DNA of 12,778 bases from CBFGWV01 sp965652545 (lineage in GTDB: Bacteria > Pseudomonadota > Gammaproteobacteria > Competibacterales > Competibacteraceae), in contig CBFGWV010000135.1 in NCBI GenBank assembly GCA_965652545.1, positions 1 to 12,778 of the forward strand. The letters run 5' to 3'. Each line of letters opens with the position of its first letter. Position 1 is the first letter of the stretch. Under the pieces are notes generated by a model. The model did not search any database. It was not told where the DNA came from and saw only the letters and a list, made by a program, of their open reading frames with translations. This document shows, piece by piece, positions 6,330-12,778 of this stretch. The position numbers were made by a program, and so were the translations under genes.

Positions 6330-7682
6330 TCAGACGGAAGTCGGTAGCGAGATGCGTCCCACGGTGCCGCGTGAGGGCACGGAGAGCATCTGCAGTTCAC
6401 CGCCGATCGCCCGGACCTGCTCGCGCAGACGGGCGATACCGCTGCCGTGTTCACCGGCGGTGGCTTTTTGTACTTCGAAGCCCGTGCCGTCATCGCGCAC
6501 CTCGACAATGAGGTCGCTGCGGTGCTGACGGATACGGACGGTAATCTCTTGCGCCTGCGCATGCCGCTCGGCGTTGTGCACCAGCTCTTCGATCTGCTTG
6601 AACAACTCGGTCAGCGTCGGGCCATCCAGGGCGGCGAGTCGGCCGTCGCTCTGCACTGTGGTGCGGATGCCCGAGCGGTGCTCGGCCAGCGACAGCAGGT
6701 GGCGAATGCTGGAGAGGAAACCCTCAGGCGAGGTGATGACCGGACGCAGATTCTGTGCCATGGCATCGATGTCGGAATCCAGTTGCTCGGCCGCCGCCAA
6801 GGCCTCGTCGAGCACATTGGCCTGTGCGCCCAGGGCGTTGCGAGCACCGATGATCGCATCGCGGGCTCGTGCGGCCACCGGCGCCAGGGTGGCCATCATA
6901 TCGCCGGCGATGGAGGCTTTGATGGCATCGCGGTCTTTCGACAGCTCGCGGCTGAGGGAGCCGAGCTCACTGTCGGCCACCTGCCCTTGCATAAAGCCGC
7001 GGCGACCGACGATCAGCCCGATGAGTACGGTCATGACGATGCCGAGCCCGGCGAGGTAGAGGACGGCTTGGTTGCGACGCTCATCGAGCCTCGCCAGCAT
7101 GGCGCCCTCGGCGCGATCGATATCATCGATGTACAAACCGGTGCCGACCATCCAGCCCCAGTCCTGAATGCCGTCGGCGTAGCCGATCTTGTCGACCACG
7201 CGCCCCGCGGACGGCTTGTCCCAGATGTAATCCACCAGACCGCCATCGTTCTTTGCCGCCGCGATGAGCTCGCGAATCACGTAAACGCCGTTGGGGTCCT
7301 GCATGTTCCACAACGAGGTGTTTTCGATTTTCGGCAATCGCGGATGCGCAAGATTGGTGCCGTCGTAGTCGTAGACGAAGAAATAGCCGTCTTCGCCGAA
7401 CTCCATGGCCCGGAACAAGCCTTTTACCGCCTCGCGTGGGTCTTGCGCGCCGGTGCGTGCGGCTTCGCGCATGAACTCGGCCGCCGTCAGGCCCAACTGC
7501 GTGTAATTGGCCAGTTCGATTTCGCGATTCAGAACCATCTGACTGCGAGAGATGGCGGCGCTTTCCTGGGAGAACTGGTTCATCAGCACCAGGGCCAGCA
7601 CGATATACATCACGCTGGTCAGCACCAGGGGCACCAGCACCAGCCGCAGCGTGCGGCTGCGATACGAAGTCGCTTTGATCAT
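6330..7682 (-). CDS. Membrane sensor: Cache domain plus NarL-type histidine-kinase-like region lacking the acceptor histidine
   Basis: The 450-residue protein has a membrane helix (about 13-35), an extracytoplasmic single Cache domain (about 45-190) with MEFGEDGYFFVYDYDGTNLAHP, DYIWDKPSAG and GWMVGTGLYIDDID, a second membrane helix (about 206-226), then a cytoplasmic kinase-like region. The ATP-binding part is intact: N-box ELVHNAERHA (Asn370), DDGTGF (397-402), HGSGIARLREQVRAIGGEL (412-430). The preceding helices resemble the HisKA_3 dimerisation domain, including NLRPVI near 311-316. The position of the phospho-accepting histidine in the usual IARELHD reads IAGDMMA (258-264), with Met263 in its place. 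No histidine occurs from 250 to 325. I chose the start at 7682 for its upstream AGAGGA and GGAG. No response regulator is in the window. Small organic acids are common Cache ligands, but the ligand here is unknown. Confidence 0.85.
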   Translation of the reverse strand: MIKATSYRSRTLRLVLVPLVLTSVMYIVLALVLMNQFSQESAAISRSQMVLNREIELANYTQLGLTAAEFMREAARTGAQDPREAVKGLFRAMEFGEDGYFFVYDYDGTNLAHPRLPKIENTSLWNMQDPNGVYVIRELIAAAKNDGGLVDYIWDKPSAGRVVDKIGYADGIQDWGWMVGTGLYIDDIDRAEGAMLARLDERRNQAVLYLAGLGIVMTVLIGLIVGRRGFMQGQVADSELGSLSRELSKDRDAIKASIAGDMMATLAPVAARARDAIIGARNALGAQANVLDEALAAAEQLDSDIDAMAQNLRPVITSPEGFLSSIRHLLSLAEHRSGIRTTVQSDGRLAALDGPTLTELFKQIEELVHNAERHAQAQEITVRIRQHRSDLIVEVRDDGTGFEVQKATAGEHGSGIARLREQVRAIGGELQMLSVPSRGTVGRISLPTSV

Positions 7683-7743
7683 GGCTCCGAATCCTCTTTC
7701 AACGGCTCGTATCGGCCGTTTTGTTATGTAGGTCGGCACCGCC

Positions 7744-7766
7744 GGCTGTCCGACCCTCGGACAGCC
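7744..7766. promoter_or_regulatory. Perfect 10-base palindrome upstream of the Cache sensor gene
   Basis: Arms GGCTGTCCGA (7744-7753) and TCGGACAGCC (7757-7766) are perfect inverted repeats around CCC. They lie 62 bases before the sensor start, in the 165-base gap after ubiD. On the minus strand a TTGACA directly abuts the palindrome (7772-7767), but no good -10 sits at the matching distance. Without a T-run on either side it is more like an operator or a Rho-dependent 3' end of ubiD than an intrinsic terminator. Weaker inverted repeats (CCTCT/AGAGG, 7780-7796) lie beside it. Confidence 0.5.
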
Positions 7767-7847
7767 TGTCAAGTTACCGCCTCTTTACGGTAGAGGAGTC
7801 TACGGGCAATTGAATCGGTACAACCCCCTAGAAATTGTTAAAGGCGG

Positions 7848-9311
7848 TTACAAACCCAATTCGGCCCAAAGGGAATCGACCCGTGCCTTGACCGCATCGC
7901 TCATCGCAATCGGCCGCCCCCATTCGCGGCTGGTTTCGCCGGGCCATTTGCCGGTGGCGTCCATGCCCATCTTGGAGCCCAACCCGGACACCGGCGAGGC
8001 GAAGTCCAGGTAATCGATGGGGGTGTTCTCGACCAGCACGGTGTCGCGCGCCGGGTCCATACGCGTGGTGATCGCCCAGATCACGTCCTGCCAGTTGCGG
8101 GCATCGATATCGTCGTCCACCACGATGACGAACTTGGTGTACATGAACTGGCGCAGGAAGGACCAGACGCCGAACATCACCCGCTTGGCGTGCCCGGGGT
8201 ACTGCTTGCGCATGGCGACCACGGCAAGGCGGTAGGAACAGCCCTCCGGCGGCAGGTAAAAGTCAGTGATCTCCGGAAACTGCTTCTGCAGGATGGGGAC
8301 GAAAACCTCGTTGAGTGCCACACCCAGTATCGCCGGTTCATCCGGCGGCCGGCCGGTGTAGGTGCTGTGGTAGATCGGATCAGGCCGGTGGGTGATGCGT
8401 TCCACCGTGAACACCGGGAACTCGTCCACCTCGTTGTAGTACCCGGTGTGGTCGCCGAAAGGGCCCTCGGGCGCGGTCTCACCGGGGTGGATGTGGCCTT
8501 CGAGCACGATCTCCGCCGAGGCGGGCACTTGCAGGTCCGAGCCCAGACACTTGCCCAACTCGGTTCGCGAACCGCGCAGCAAGCCGGCGAAGGCGTACTC
8601 CGACAAGCTGTCGGGCACCGGTGTCACCGCCCCGAGGATGGTGGCCGGATCGGCCCCCAGCACGACGGCGATCGGAAACGGCTGGCCCGGGTGAGCCTGG
8701 CACCAGTCGCGGTAATCCAGTGCACCGCCGCGGTGGCTGAGCCAACGCATGATGACCTTATTGCGGCCGATGACCTGCTGGCGATAGATACCGAGGTTCT
8801 GCCGCGGTTTGTTCGGCCCGCGGGTGACCACCAGCCCCCAGGTGATCAAAGGGCCGGCATCCTCCGGCCAGCAGGTCTGCACCGGAATACGGCCCAGATC
8901 GACCGCGTCGCCCTCGATCACCTTGGCCTGGCACGCGGGCCGGCTGACGGTCTTGGGCGCCATGTCCAGGACCTTCTTGTAAATGGGCAGGGCGCGCCAG
9001 GCCTCCTTCAGCCCTTTGGGCGGGTCGGGTTCCTTGAGGAAGGCCAGCAGCTTGCCGACCTCGCGCAGGGCGCCGACATCGTCCTCGCCCATGCCCATCG
9101 CCACCCGCTTGGGCGTGCCGAACAGGTTGGCCAGCACCGGGATGTCATGCCCCTTGGGCCGCTCGAACAGCAGCGCCGGCCCCTGGGCACGCAGGACCCG
9201 ATCACAGATCTCGGTCATTTCGAGATACGGGTCGACCACGGTGCGGATGCGCTTGAGCTCGCCGCGCTGCTCGAGTTGCGCGATGAAGTCGCGTAGGTCC
9301 TTGTAGTGCAT
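7848..9311 (-). CDS. ubiD: 4-hydroxy-3-polyprenylbenzoate decarboxylase
   Basis: UbiD removes the carboxyl group of 4-hydroxy-3-polyprenylbenzoate in ubiquinone synthesis, using the prenylated FMN cofactor made by UbiX. The 487-residue protein is full length (E. coli UbiD is about 497). It opens with MHYKDLRDFIAQLEQRGELKRI and contains GPALLFERPKGHDIPVLANLFGT in two adjoining segments, NLGIYRQQ, HRGGALDYRDWC, ATILGAVTPVPDSLSEYAFAG and PEGPFGDHTGYYNEVDEFP. By comparison with the fungal Fdc1 Arg/Glu/Glu triad, Arg177, Glu282 and Asp287 are the probable catalytic residues; the EGPFGD spacing matches. The ATG at 9311 agrees with the usual N-terminus; the ribosome binding site is weak. It is divergent from the TRAP gene (154-base gap) and heads a minus-strand series with the sensor, ykgJ and reductase genes. 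No ubiX is visible. Confidence 0.96.
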   Translation of the reverse strand: MHYKDLRDFIAQLEQRGELKRIRTVVDPYLEMTEICDRVLRAQGPALLFERPKGHDIPVLANLFGTPKRVAMGMGEDDVGALREVGKLLAFLKEPDPPKGLKEAWRALPIYKKVLDMAPKTVSRPACQAKVIEGDAVDLGRIPVQTCWPEDAGPLITWGLVVTRGPNKPRQNLGIYRQQVIGRNKVIMRWLSHRGGALDYRDWCQAHPGQPFPIAVVLGADPATILGAVTPVPDSLSEYAFAGLLRGSRTELGKCLGSDLQVPASAEIVLEGHIHPGETAPEGPFGDHTGYYNEVDEFPVFTVERITHRPDPIYHSTYTGRPPDEPAILGVALNEVFVPILQKQFPEITDFYLPPEGCSYRLAVVAMRKQYPGHAKRVMFGVWSFLRQFMYTKFVIVVDDDIDARNWQDVIWAITTRMDPARDTVLVENTPIDYLDFASPVSGLGSKMGMDATGKWPGETSREWGRPIAMSDAVKARVDSLWAELGL

Positions 9312-9465
9312 GGGAACGCTCGTACGTATAAGTCCTGAGGGGTGGCCGATGGCGCTATACGCCGCCGTGCACTACCATTCCGGGCCGAGGGGACGCGCCG
9401 CGGGCAGCCGAAAACGCCTAGTAAGGCGTGGCCTTCATCTCGAAACCAAAGGGGTTCCAAGAACG
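9312..9465. promoter_or_regulatory. Divergent gap between ubiD and the TRAP binding-protein gene
   Basis: This 154-base gap must hold the start signals of two divergent genes. I see no convincing -35/-10 pair. TATAC-like hexamers occur on the ubiD side (around 9326-9331 and 9354-9360). On the TRAP side a perfect 6-base stem ACGCCT (9414-9419) and AGGCGT (9424-9429) with an AGTA loop lies in the leader. AAAGGGG about 11 bases before the ATG at 9466 is a plausible but distant ribosome binding site. Confidence 0.35.
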
Positions 9466-10542
9466 ATGAAACGACGCGAGTTTATCAAAACCGCAGGTGT
9501 GGGCGCTGCGCTGGGTACCGTCGGTGCCGTCGCTCCCGCGTTTGGGCAGGACACGATCCAGTGGAAGATGGTCACCACCTGGCCGAAGAACTTCCCCGGG
9601 CTGGGCACCGGTGCCGAGAACCTGGCCAAGCTCATCACCGACATGAGCGGCGGCCGGCTTGAGGTCAAGGTGTACGGTGCCGGCGAACTGGTGCCGCCTT
9701 TCGAGGCCTTCGACGCCGTCTCGCGCGGCACGGCCGAAATGGGCCATGGCGCATCCTACTACTGGCGCGGTAAGTCAGAGGCCGCGCAGTTCTTCGCCGC
9801 CGTTCCCTTTGGCTTGAATGCCCAGGAAATGAACGGCTGGCTGTACCACGGCGGTGGCATGGAGCTGTGGGCGGAAGTCTACGCCCCGTTCGGTCTCGTC
9901 CCGACCGCAGCCGGTAACACCGGTGTGCAGATGGGCGGCTGGTTCAACAAGGAGATCAACAGCGCCGAGGACTTCAATGGCTTGAAGATGCGCATCCCGG
10001 GGCTGCCTTCTGACGTGCTCTCCCGTCTGGGCGGCACGCCGGTGAACCTGCCCGGCGGCGAGCTCTTCACCGCGCTGCAGTCCGGCGCCATCGACGCCAC
10101 CGAGTGGGTCGGGCCATACAACGACCTGGCCTTCGGTTTGTACAAGGCAGCCAAGTACTACTACTACCCCGGCTGGCACGAGCCCGGCACCACGCTGGAG
10201 TGCTTCGTCAACAAGGAAGCCTTCGATGCGCTTCCCGCCGACCTCCAGTCCATCGTCCTCAACGCCAGTAAGTCGGCCAACCTGGACATGCTCTCGGAGT
10301 TCACCGCGCGCAACAACAACGCGCTGGCCACCCTGGTCAACGAGCACAAGGTGGAACTTCGCAAGTTCCCCGACGAGGTGCTCAAACGATTGAAGGAAGT
10401 GTCCGACGAGGTCGTCGCCGAAGTGGCCGCCAAGGACGAGCTGACCGGCCGGGTGTACGAGTCGTTCAAGAAATTCCGCGAGCAAGCCATCGCCTGGCAT
10501 GACGTGTCCGAGCTGGCGTACTACAACGCACGCAAGCTTTGA
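9466..10542 (+). CDS. TRAP transporter solute-binding protein (DctP/TakP-like), Tat-exported
   Basis: This periplasmic binding protein captures a carboxylate for a sodium-driven TRAP transporter. The 358-residue precursor begins KRREFIKTAGVGAALG, a twin-arginine signal with Arg3-Arg4, and is probably cleaved near residue 28 (after APAFGQ). The mature part follows the TakP-like branch of DctP proteins: WKMVTTWPKNFPGLGTGAE, MRIPGLPSDVLSRLGGTPV with Arg176 as the likely carboxylate-binding residue, GAIDATEWVGPYND (Glu213-Trp214), and YYYYPGWHEPGTTLE, with Glu239 near the expected ligand/metal site. Relatives bind 2-oxoacids or lactate, but I cannot set the ligand. I chose the start at 9466 because it places the Tat motif at the N-terminus; the frame upstream to 9310 shows no homology. 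No DctQ/DctM membrane subunits flank it. Confidence 0.92.
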   Translation: MKRREFIKTAGVGAALGTVGAVAPAFGQDTIQWKMVTTWPKNFPGLGTGAENLAKLITDMSGGRLEVKVYGAGELVPPFEAFDAVSRGTAEMGHGASYYWRGKSEAAQFFAAVPFGLNAQEMNGWLYHGGGMELWAEVYAPFGLVPTAAGNTGVQMGGWFNKEINSAEDFNGLKMRIPGLPSDVLSRLGGTPVNLPGGELFTALQSGAIDATEWVGPYNDLAFGLYKAAKYYYYPGWHEPGTTLECFVNKEAFDALPADLQSIVLNASKSANLDMLSEFTARNNNALATLVNEHKVELRKFPDEVLKRLKEVSDEVVAEVAAKDELTGRVYESFKKFREQAIAWHDVSELAYYNARKL

Positions 10543-10548
10543 CCGCTC

Positions 10549-10581
10549 GACGGGGGCCGCCTTTTTGGGGCGGTCCCCGTC
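10549..10581 (+). terminator. Hairpin between the convergent TRAP and MFS genes
   Basis: Arms GACGGGGGCCGCC (10549-10561) and GGCGGTCCCCGTC (10569-10581) form a 13-base stem with one G-U pair in plus-strand RNA, around a T-rich 7-base loop. It starts six bases after the TRAP stop and ends six bases before the MFS stop. It has no trailing T-run on either strand, so it may protect 3' ends or act with Rho. The G-U position would be a C-A mismatch in minus-strand RNA, so it suits the TRAP transcript better. Confidence 0.6.
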
Positions 10582-10587
10582 ACTCAG

Positions 10588-11904
10588 TCAGATCGTCGTC
10601 ATCGCCTCTGCCCGCGCAAGCCGCAGCCCACTGAGGGCCGCAGCTACCGCCAACAACACCAACAGCCCGATCACCGCGTCGCTGCCGAGCCACTGGGCGA
10701 GTAGGCCGAGAAAACCCGCGGCCAGCGTCAGGGCACCGATCGCCGTGTTGGAGAAGGCGACATACAAGGCGCGTTCGTCTTTGGGCGCGGCATCCACGAG
10801 GTAGGTCTTGCGCCCCAGTTTGACGCCTGATTCGGCGATGCCGATGAGCAGGAAGACCGGCGTATACGCATAGGGCGAGCCGGCAAATGCCGGAAAAGCC
10901 GACAGCAACAGCGCAACGGCACCGGCGGCAGCCGCGATCCAGGCGCTGAGAATGAGCACCCCGCGCGCATCGGTATCCGAAAACCGCCCCCAGAAGGGGC
11001 TGGAGATGACCGTCGCCAAACCCAGCGTCATCACATACAACACCAGATTGCCGGCACCGTGCCCGTACAAATCCTGGGCGAGCAATGCGTAGTAAGGCGC
11101 GGCGACCTCGACGGTGATCAGCAACCCGCGGGTGATGAGAAAACGCCGGAAACCCGTTTGTTCGCGCATCAACCGCAACCCCTCCCGCGCTTCGCCGAGC
11201 ATGTTGCGACCACCCGCAGTGGCGCCGGGGGCTTCCTGGATGGCGGCAAAGCACAGTGCGGCGAGCGCCCACAAGCCGGCGCCGCCGGTGATCAGCCACA
11301 AGACCGGGACGATATCGCGATCATCAGCGAGCCCGCTCAGCGGCAGCACGACGACCAGGGTGAGTACACCGCCCCACAGGGCGCGAGCCGCCAGCAAGCG
11401 CCCTCGCCGCCCCTTGGGGACGGTCTTGCCGGTGACATCCTGGTAGGCCACCGAGCCGGCCCCACTGGCCATGCTGAACACCGTCAGCAGACCGACGATG
11501 GCCCAGCCGGCCGCCAACGGCGAGAGCACCAACGCGGCCAACACCATCAACAACAGCATCAACGCCTGACTGAGCCCTGCCCCGGCCCACACCCATTTGC
11601 GCACGGCGACCGCGCGGATCCGCGCGGCCACCGCCAGTTGCGGAAGCAAGGCCCCGGCCTGGCGCACCGGCACCAGAAAGCCGATGATGCCCGCCGGCGT
11701 GCCGAGGGCCGACAGCAGCCACGGCAACACCAGCCCAGGGCTTGCGATCTGCTCAGCCAGCTTGGTGCAGGCGCCGTTGGCGAGATTGAGTAGATAATTG
11801 CGCGGCAGCGCCGTGCACAAGGCATCGGGGATGTCTCGGCAGGCGCGATCGCTGCCATCGTCACCGGAAAGCAACTGATAGACGCGGTCCAAGCGGGGTT
11901 CCAT
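10588..11904 (-). CDS. Major facilitator superfamily (MFS) permease
   Basis: This is an inner-membrane transporter of unknown substrate. The 438-residue protein contains many hydrophobic segments consistent with about 12 membrane helices. They begin near PGLVLPWLLSALGTPAGIIG after a soluble N-terminus of about 50 residues and end near VIGLLVLLAVAAALSGLRL. The loop YQDVTGKTVPKGRRGRLLA (154-172) and the loop GRFSDTDARGV (306-316), a variant of MFS motif A, support the family. A central hydrophilic loop (about 222-255) joins the two halves. I chose the ATG at 11904 because GGAG lies seven bases upstream. ATGs at 11922, 11946 and 12084 are in frame but lack such a site and run into the structured gap. 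It is convergent with the TRAP gene and divergent from rtcB, so it is probably transcribed alone. Confidence 0.85.
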   Translation of the reverse strand: MEPRLDRVYQLLSGDDGSDRACRDIPDALCTALPRNYLLNLANGACTKLAEQIASPGLVLPWLLSALGTPAGIIGFLVPVRQAGALLPQLAVAARIRAVAVRKWVWAGAGLSQALMLLLMVLAALVLSPLAAGWAIVGLLTVFSMASGAGSVAYQDVTGKTVPKGRRGRLLAARALWGGVLTLVVVLPLSGLADDRDIVPVLWLITGGAGLWALAALCFAAIQEAPGATAGGRNMLGEAREGLRLMREQTGFRRFLITRGLLITVEVAAPYYALLAQDLYGHGAGNLVLYVMTLGLATVISSPFWGRFSDTDARGVLILSAWIAAAAGAVALLLSAFPAFAGSPYAYTPVFLLIGIAESGVKLGRKTYLVDAAPKDERALYVAFSNTAIGALTLAAGFLGLLAQWLGSDAVIGLLVLLAVAAALSGLRLARAEAMTTI

Positions 11905-11945
11905 CACGAGGCTCCGCAACATGGCGAAAAAAGGAAGGGCGGGCA

Positions 11946-11973
11946 TTGACAGGCACGTCAGGAAGATTATCCT
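11946..11973 (+). promoter_or_regulatory. Candidate sigma70 promoter reading toward rtcB
   Basis: A perfect -35 TTGACA (11946-11951) is followed after 16 bases by TATCCT (11968-11973), which matches four of six -10 positions. Transcription would start near 11980 and give rtcB a leader of about 205 bases. On the minus strand the same spot has GATAAT (11971-11966), a possible -10 for the divergent MFS gene, without a clear -35. Confidence 0.45.
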
Positions 11974-12010
11974 TTCGCCCCGAATCAACCAACCGACGGA
12001 GGGCGCACGC

Positions 12011-12040
12011 ATGCTGAAGACAGGATCCAACTCTCGCTGA
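12011..12040 (+). CDS. Possible 9-residue leader peptide upstream of rtcB
   Basis: An ATG at 12011 opens a frame coding for MLKTGSNSR and ending in TGA. GGAGGG (11998-12003) lies seven bases upstream, the best ribosome binding site I found in this part of the window and clearly better than that of rtcB. The codons show no run of one amino acid of the kind seen in classical amino-acid attenuators. Its position after a candidate promoter and before two perfect hairpins is what makes it notable. Chance remains quite possible for so short a frame. Confidence 0.35.
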   Translation: MLKTGSNSR

Positions 12041-12061
12041 CCGCGCCCCTCGTGCCGAGCA

Positions 12062-12087
12062 CGGATGGCGCGCACATGCGCCATCCG
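12062..12087 (+). promoter_or_regulatory. Leader hairpin 1 upstream of rtcB
   Basis: Perfect 10-base arms CGGATGGCGC (12062-12071) and GCGCCATCCG (12078-12087) enclose a GCACAT loop. The stem starts 21 bases after the stop of the short leader frame. Its CCATCCG arm could instead pair with CGGATG in hairpin 2 (12118-12123), so the two stems may be mutually exclusive. Confidence 0.6.
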
Positions 12088-12108
12088 ATGTGACCGGACG
12101 GTTTATCC

Positions 12109-12143
12109 CGAAGGCCCCGGATGACGCCCATCCGGGGCCTTCG
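12109..12143 (+). terminator. Leader hairpin 2 upstream of rtcB, possible attenuator
   Basis: A perfect 15-base stem, CGAAGGCCCCGGATG (12109-12123) with CATCCGGGGCCTTCG (12129-12143), has a 5-base loop and is followed on the plus strand by CCGTTTCTGG. The T-run is short, so termination could be partial. It lies 42 bases before the rtcB start. It may end a short independent RNA, act as an attenuator of rtcB, or protect the 5' end of a processed mRNA. The minus side has no T-run. Confidence 0.55.
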
Positions 12144-12185
12144 CCGTTTCTGGCCCTGGACGATTTGCCAAGGAACCAGAACGTC

Positions 12186-12778
12186 ATGCCCATTTTGACT
12201 ACGTTGAATACCGGCCGCGTGCCGGTGCATATCTACACCGACGACATTGAAGCGAAAGCCCTGGACCAGTTGAAGAACATGGCCGGGTTGCCGTTCGTTC
12301 ACCACCACATCGCCGCCATGCCCGATGTACATCTGGGTATCGGCGCGACCGTCGGCTCGGTCATCCCCACCGTCGGCGCCATCGTCCCGGCCGCTGTCGG
12401 TGTGGACATCGGCTGCGGCATGAACGCCGTGCAGTTGACACTGCATGCGGACCAGTTGCCCGAGTCGCTGCGCCGCATTCGCTCGGCCATCGAAGCGGCG
12501 GTGCCGGTGGGGTTCGACCAGCACCGCGAACGGGCAGTCCCGGCCTCCACGGTGCAAGCCCTGGACAAGGGCCTGGAGCGCATCACCCATCGCCATACGG
12601 GTGTGCGCAAGATGCTTCGGCAGTTCGAGCGCACCTGGGTAAACCAACTGGGCACCCTGGGCGGCGGCAACCACTTCATCGAGCTGTGCCTGGACGAGAC
12701 CGGCCGCGTCTGGGTGATGCTGCACTCGGGCTCGCGCGGGCTGGGCAATGTGATCGGCCGCTACTTCATCGAACTGGC
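12186..12778 (+). CDS. rtcB: RNA ligase RtcB, 5' part (cut by window end)
   Basis: RtcB joins RNA 2',3'-cyclic phosphate or 3'-phosphate ends to 5'-OH ends, using GTP and Mn2+, in RNA repair and tRNA splicing. About 197 codons are present and the frame is open at the window end. Visible marks are AMPDVHLGIGATVGSVIP (44-61), GVDIGCGM (72-79) with the metal ligands Asp74 and Cys77, LGTLGGGNHFIEL (155-167) with His163, and HSGSRGLG (180-187) with His180. The guanylylated histidine lies beyond the window. I chose the ATG at 12186 because MPILTTLNTGRVPVHIYTDDIE matches the usual N-terminus of bacterial relatives; AAGGA about 11 bases upstream is a weak ribosome binding site. Neither rtcA nor rtcR is visible; rtcA could follow outside. 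The structured leader suggests regulated expression. Confidence 0.95.
   Translation, partial: MPILTTLNTGRVPVHIYTDDIEAKALDQLKNMAGLPFVHHHIAAMPDVHLGIGATVGSVIPTVGAIVPAAVGVDIGCGMNAVQLTLHADQLPESLRRIRSAIEAAVPVGFDQHRERAVPASTVQALDKGLERITHRHTGVRKMLRQFERTWVNQLGTLGGGNHFIELCLDETGRVWVMLHSGSRGLGNVIGRYFIEL

Noticed and set aside
6447..7793. 448-codon open frame opposite the Cache sensor gene
   Set aside because: The minus strand encodes clear Cache and HATPase motifs. The antisense product has shadow-type composition and no domain.
8190..9296. 368-codon open frame opposite ubiD
   Set aside because: UbiD on the minus strand is complete and strongly conserved; the antisense frame follows from codon bias.
12109..12143. 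Hairpin 2 as terminator of the MFS gene
   Set aside because: The MFS gene runs away from this point on the minus strand, and there is no T-run on that side.

Overview
The window looks like GC-rich chromosomal DNA from a gammaproteobacterium. The hemC-hemD-hemX-hemY order, the YkgJ-family protein, UbiD and the AscD-like reductase all fit that class. A purple-sulfur or Ectothiorhodospira-like relative (Chromatiales) is my guess, with low confidence. I see no phage, insertion sequence, CRISPR array, tRNA or rRNA. Most of the window is housekeeping and sensory genes, and the unusual material lies mainly in the junctions.

Layout. Bases 1-4743 (+) hold a tight haem operon: hemC, hemD, hemX and hemY, with every junction a 4-base ATGA overlap. 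Bases 4747-4843 are a convergent junction built from two opposed arrays of a 7-base AT-rich repeat around a small GC hairpin. Bases 4823-9311 hold a minus-strand series. Read in transcription order it is ubiD, a Cache-domain sensor with a histidine-kinase-like end but no phospho-acceptor histidine, a strong intrinsic terminator, a small YkgJ-type cysteine-cluster protein, and a 2Fe-2S/flavin/NAD(P)H reductase. Divergent from ubiD, bases 9466-10542 (+) encode a Tat-exported TRAP-type solute-binding protein without membrane subunits nearby. Converging on it is an MFS permease (10588-11904, -). Divergent from the permease, after a structured 281-base gap, is the 5' part of rtcB (12186 to the window end, +).

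How the genes relate. HemC and HemD make uroporphyrinogen III. HemX and HemY are membrane proteins that habitually accompany them, with unsettled roles. UbiD decarboxylates the ubiquinone precursor. The reductase downstream could supply electrons or reduced flavin, but that link is inference. The Cache protein probably senses a small extracellular ligand.

Best candidates for something new: (1) the rtcB leader, with a promoter-like sequence, a 9-codon ORF with a strong ribosome binding site, and two perfect hairpins whose arms can cross-pair; (2) the nested inverted heptamer-repeat junction, which also encodes the last residues of the reductase; (3) the sensor lacking its phospho-acceptor histidine; (4) an intrinsic terminator placed three bases before the ykgJ ribosome binding site. 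None of these was tested by database search.
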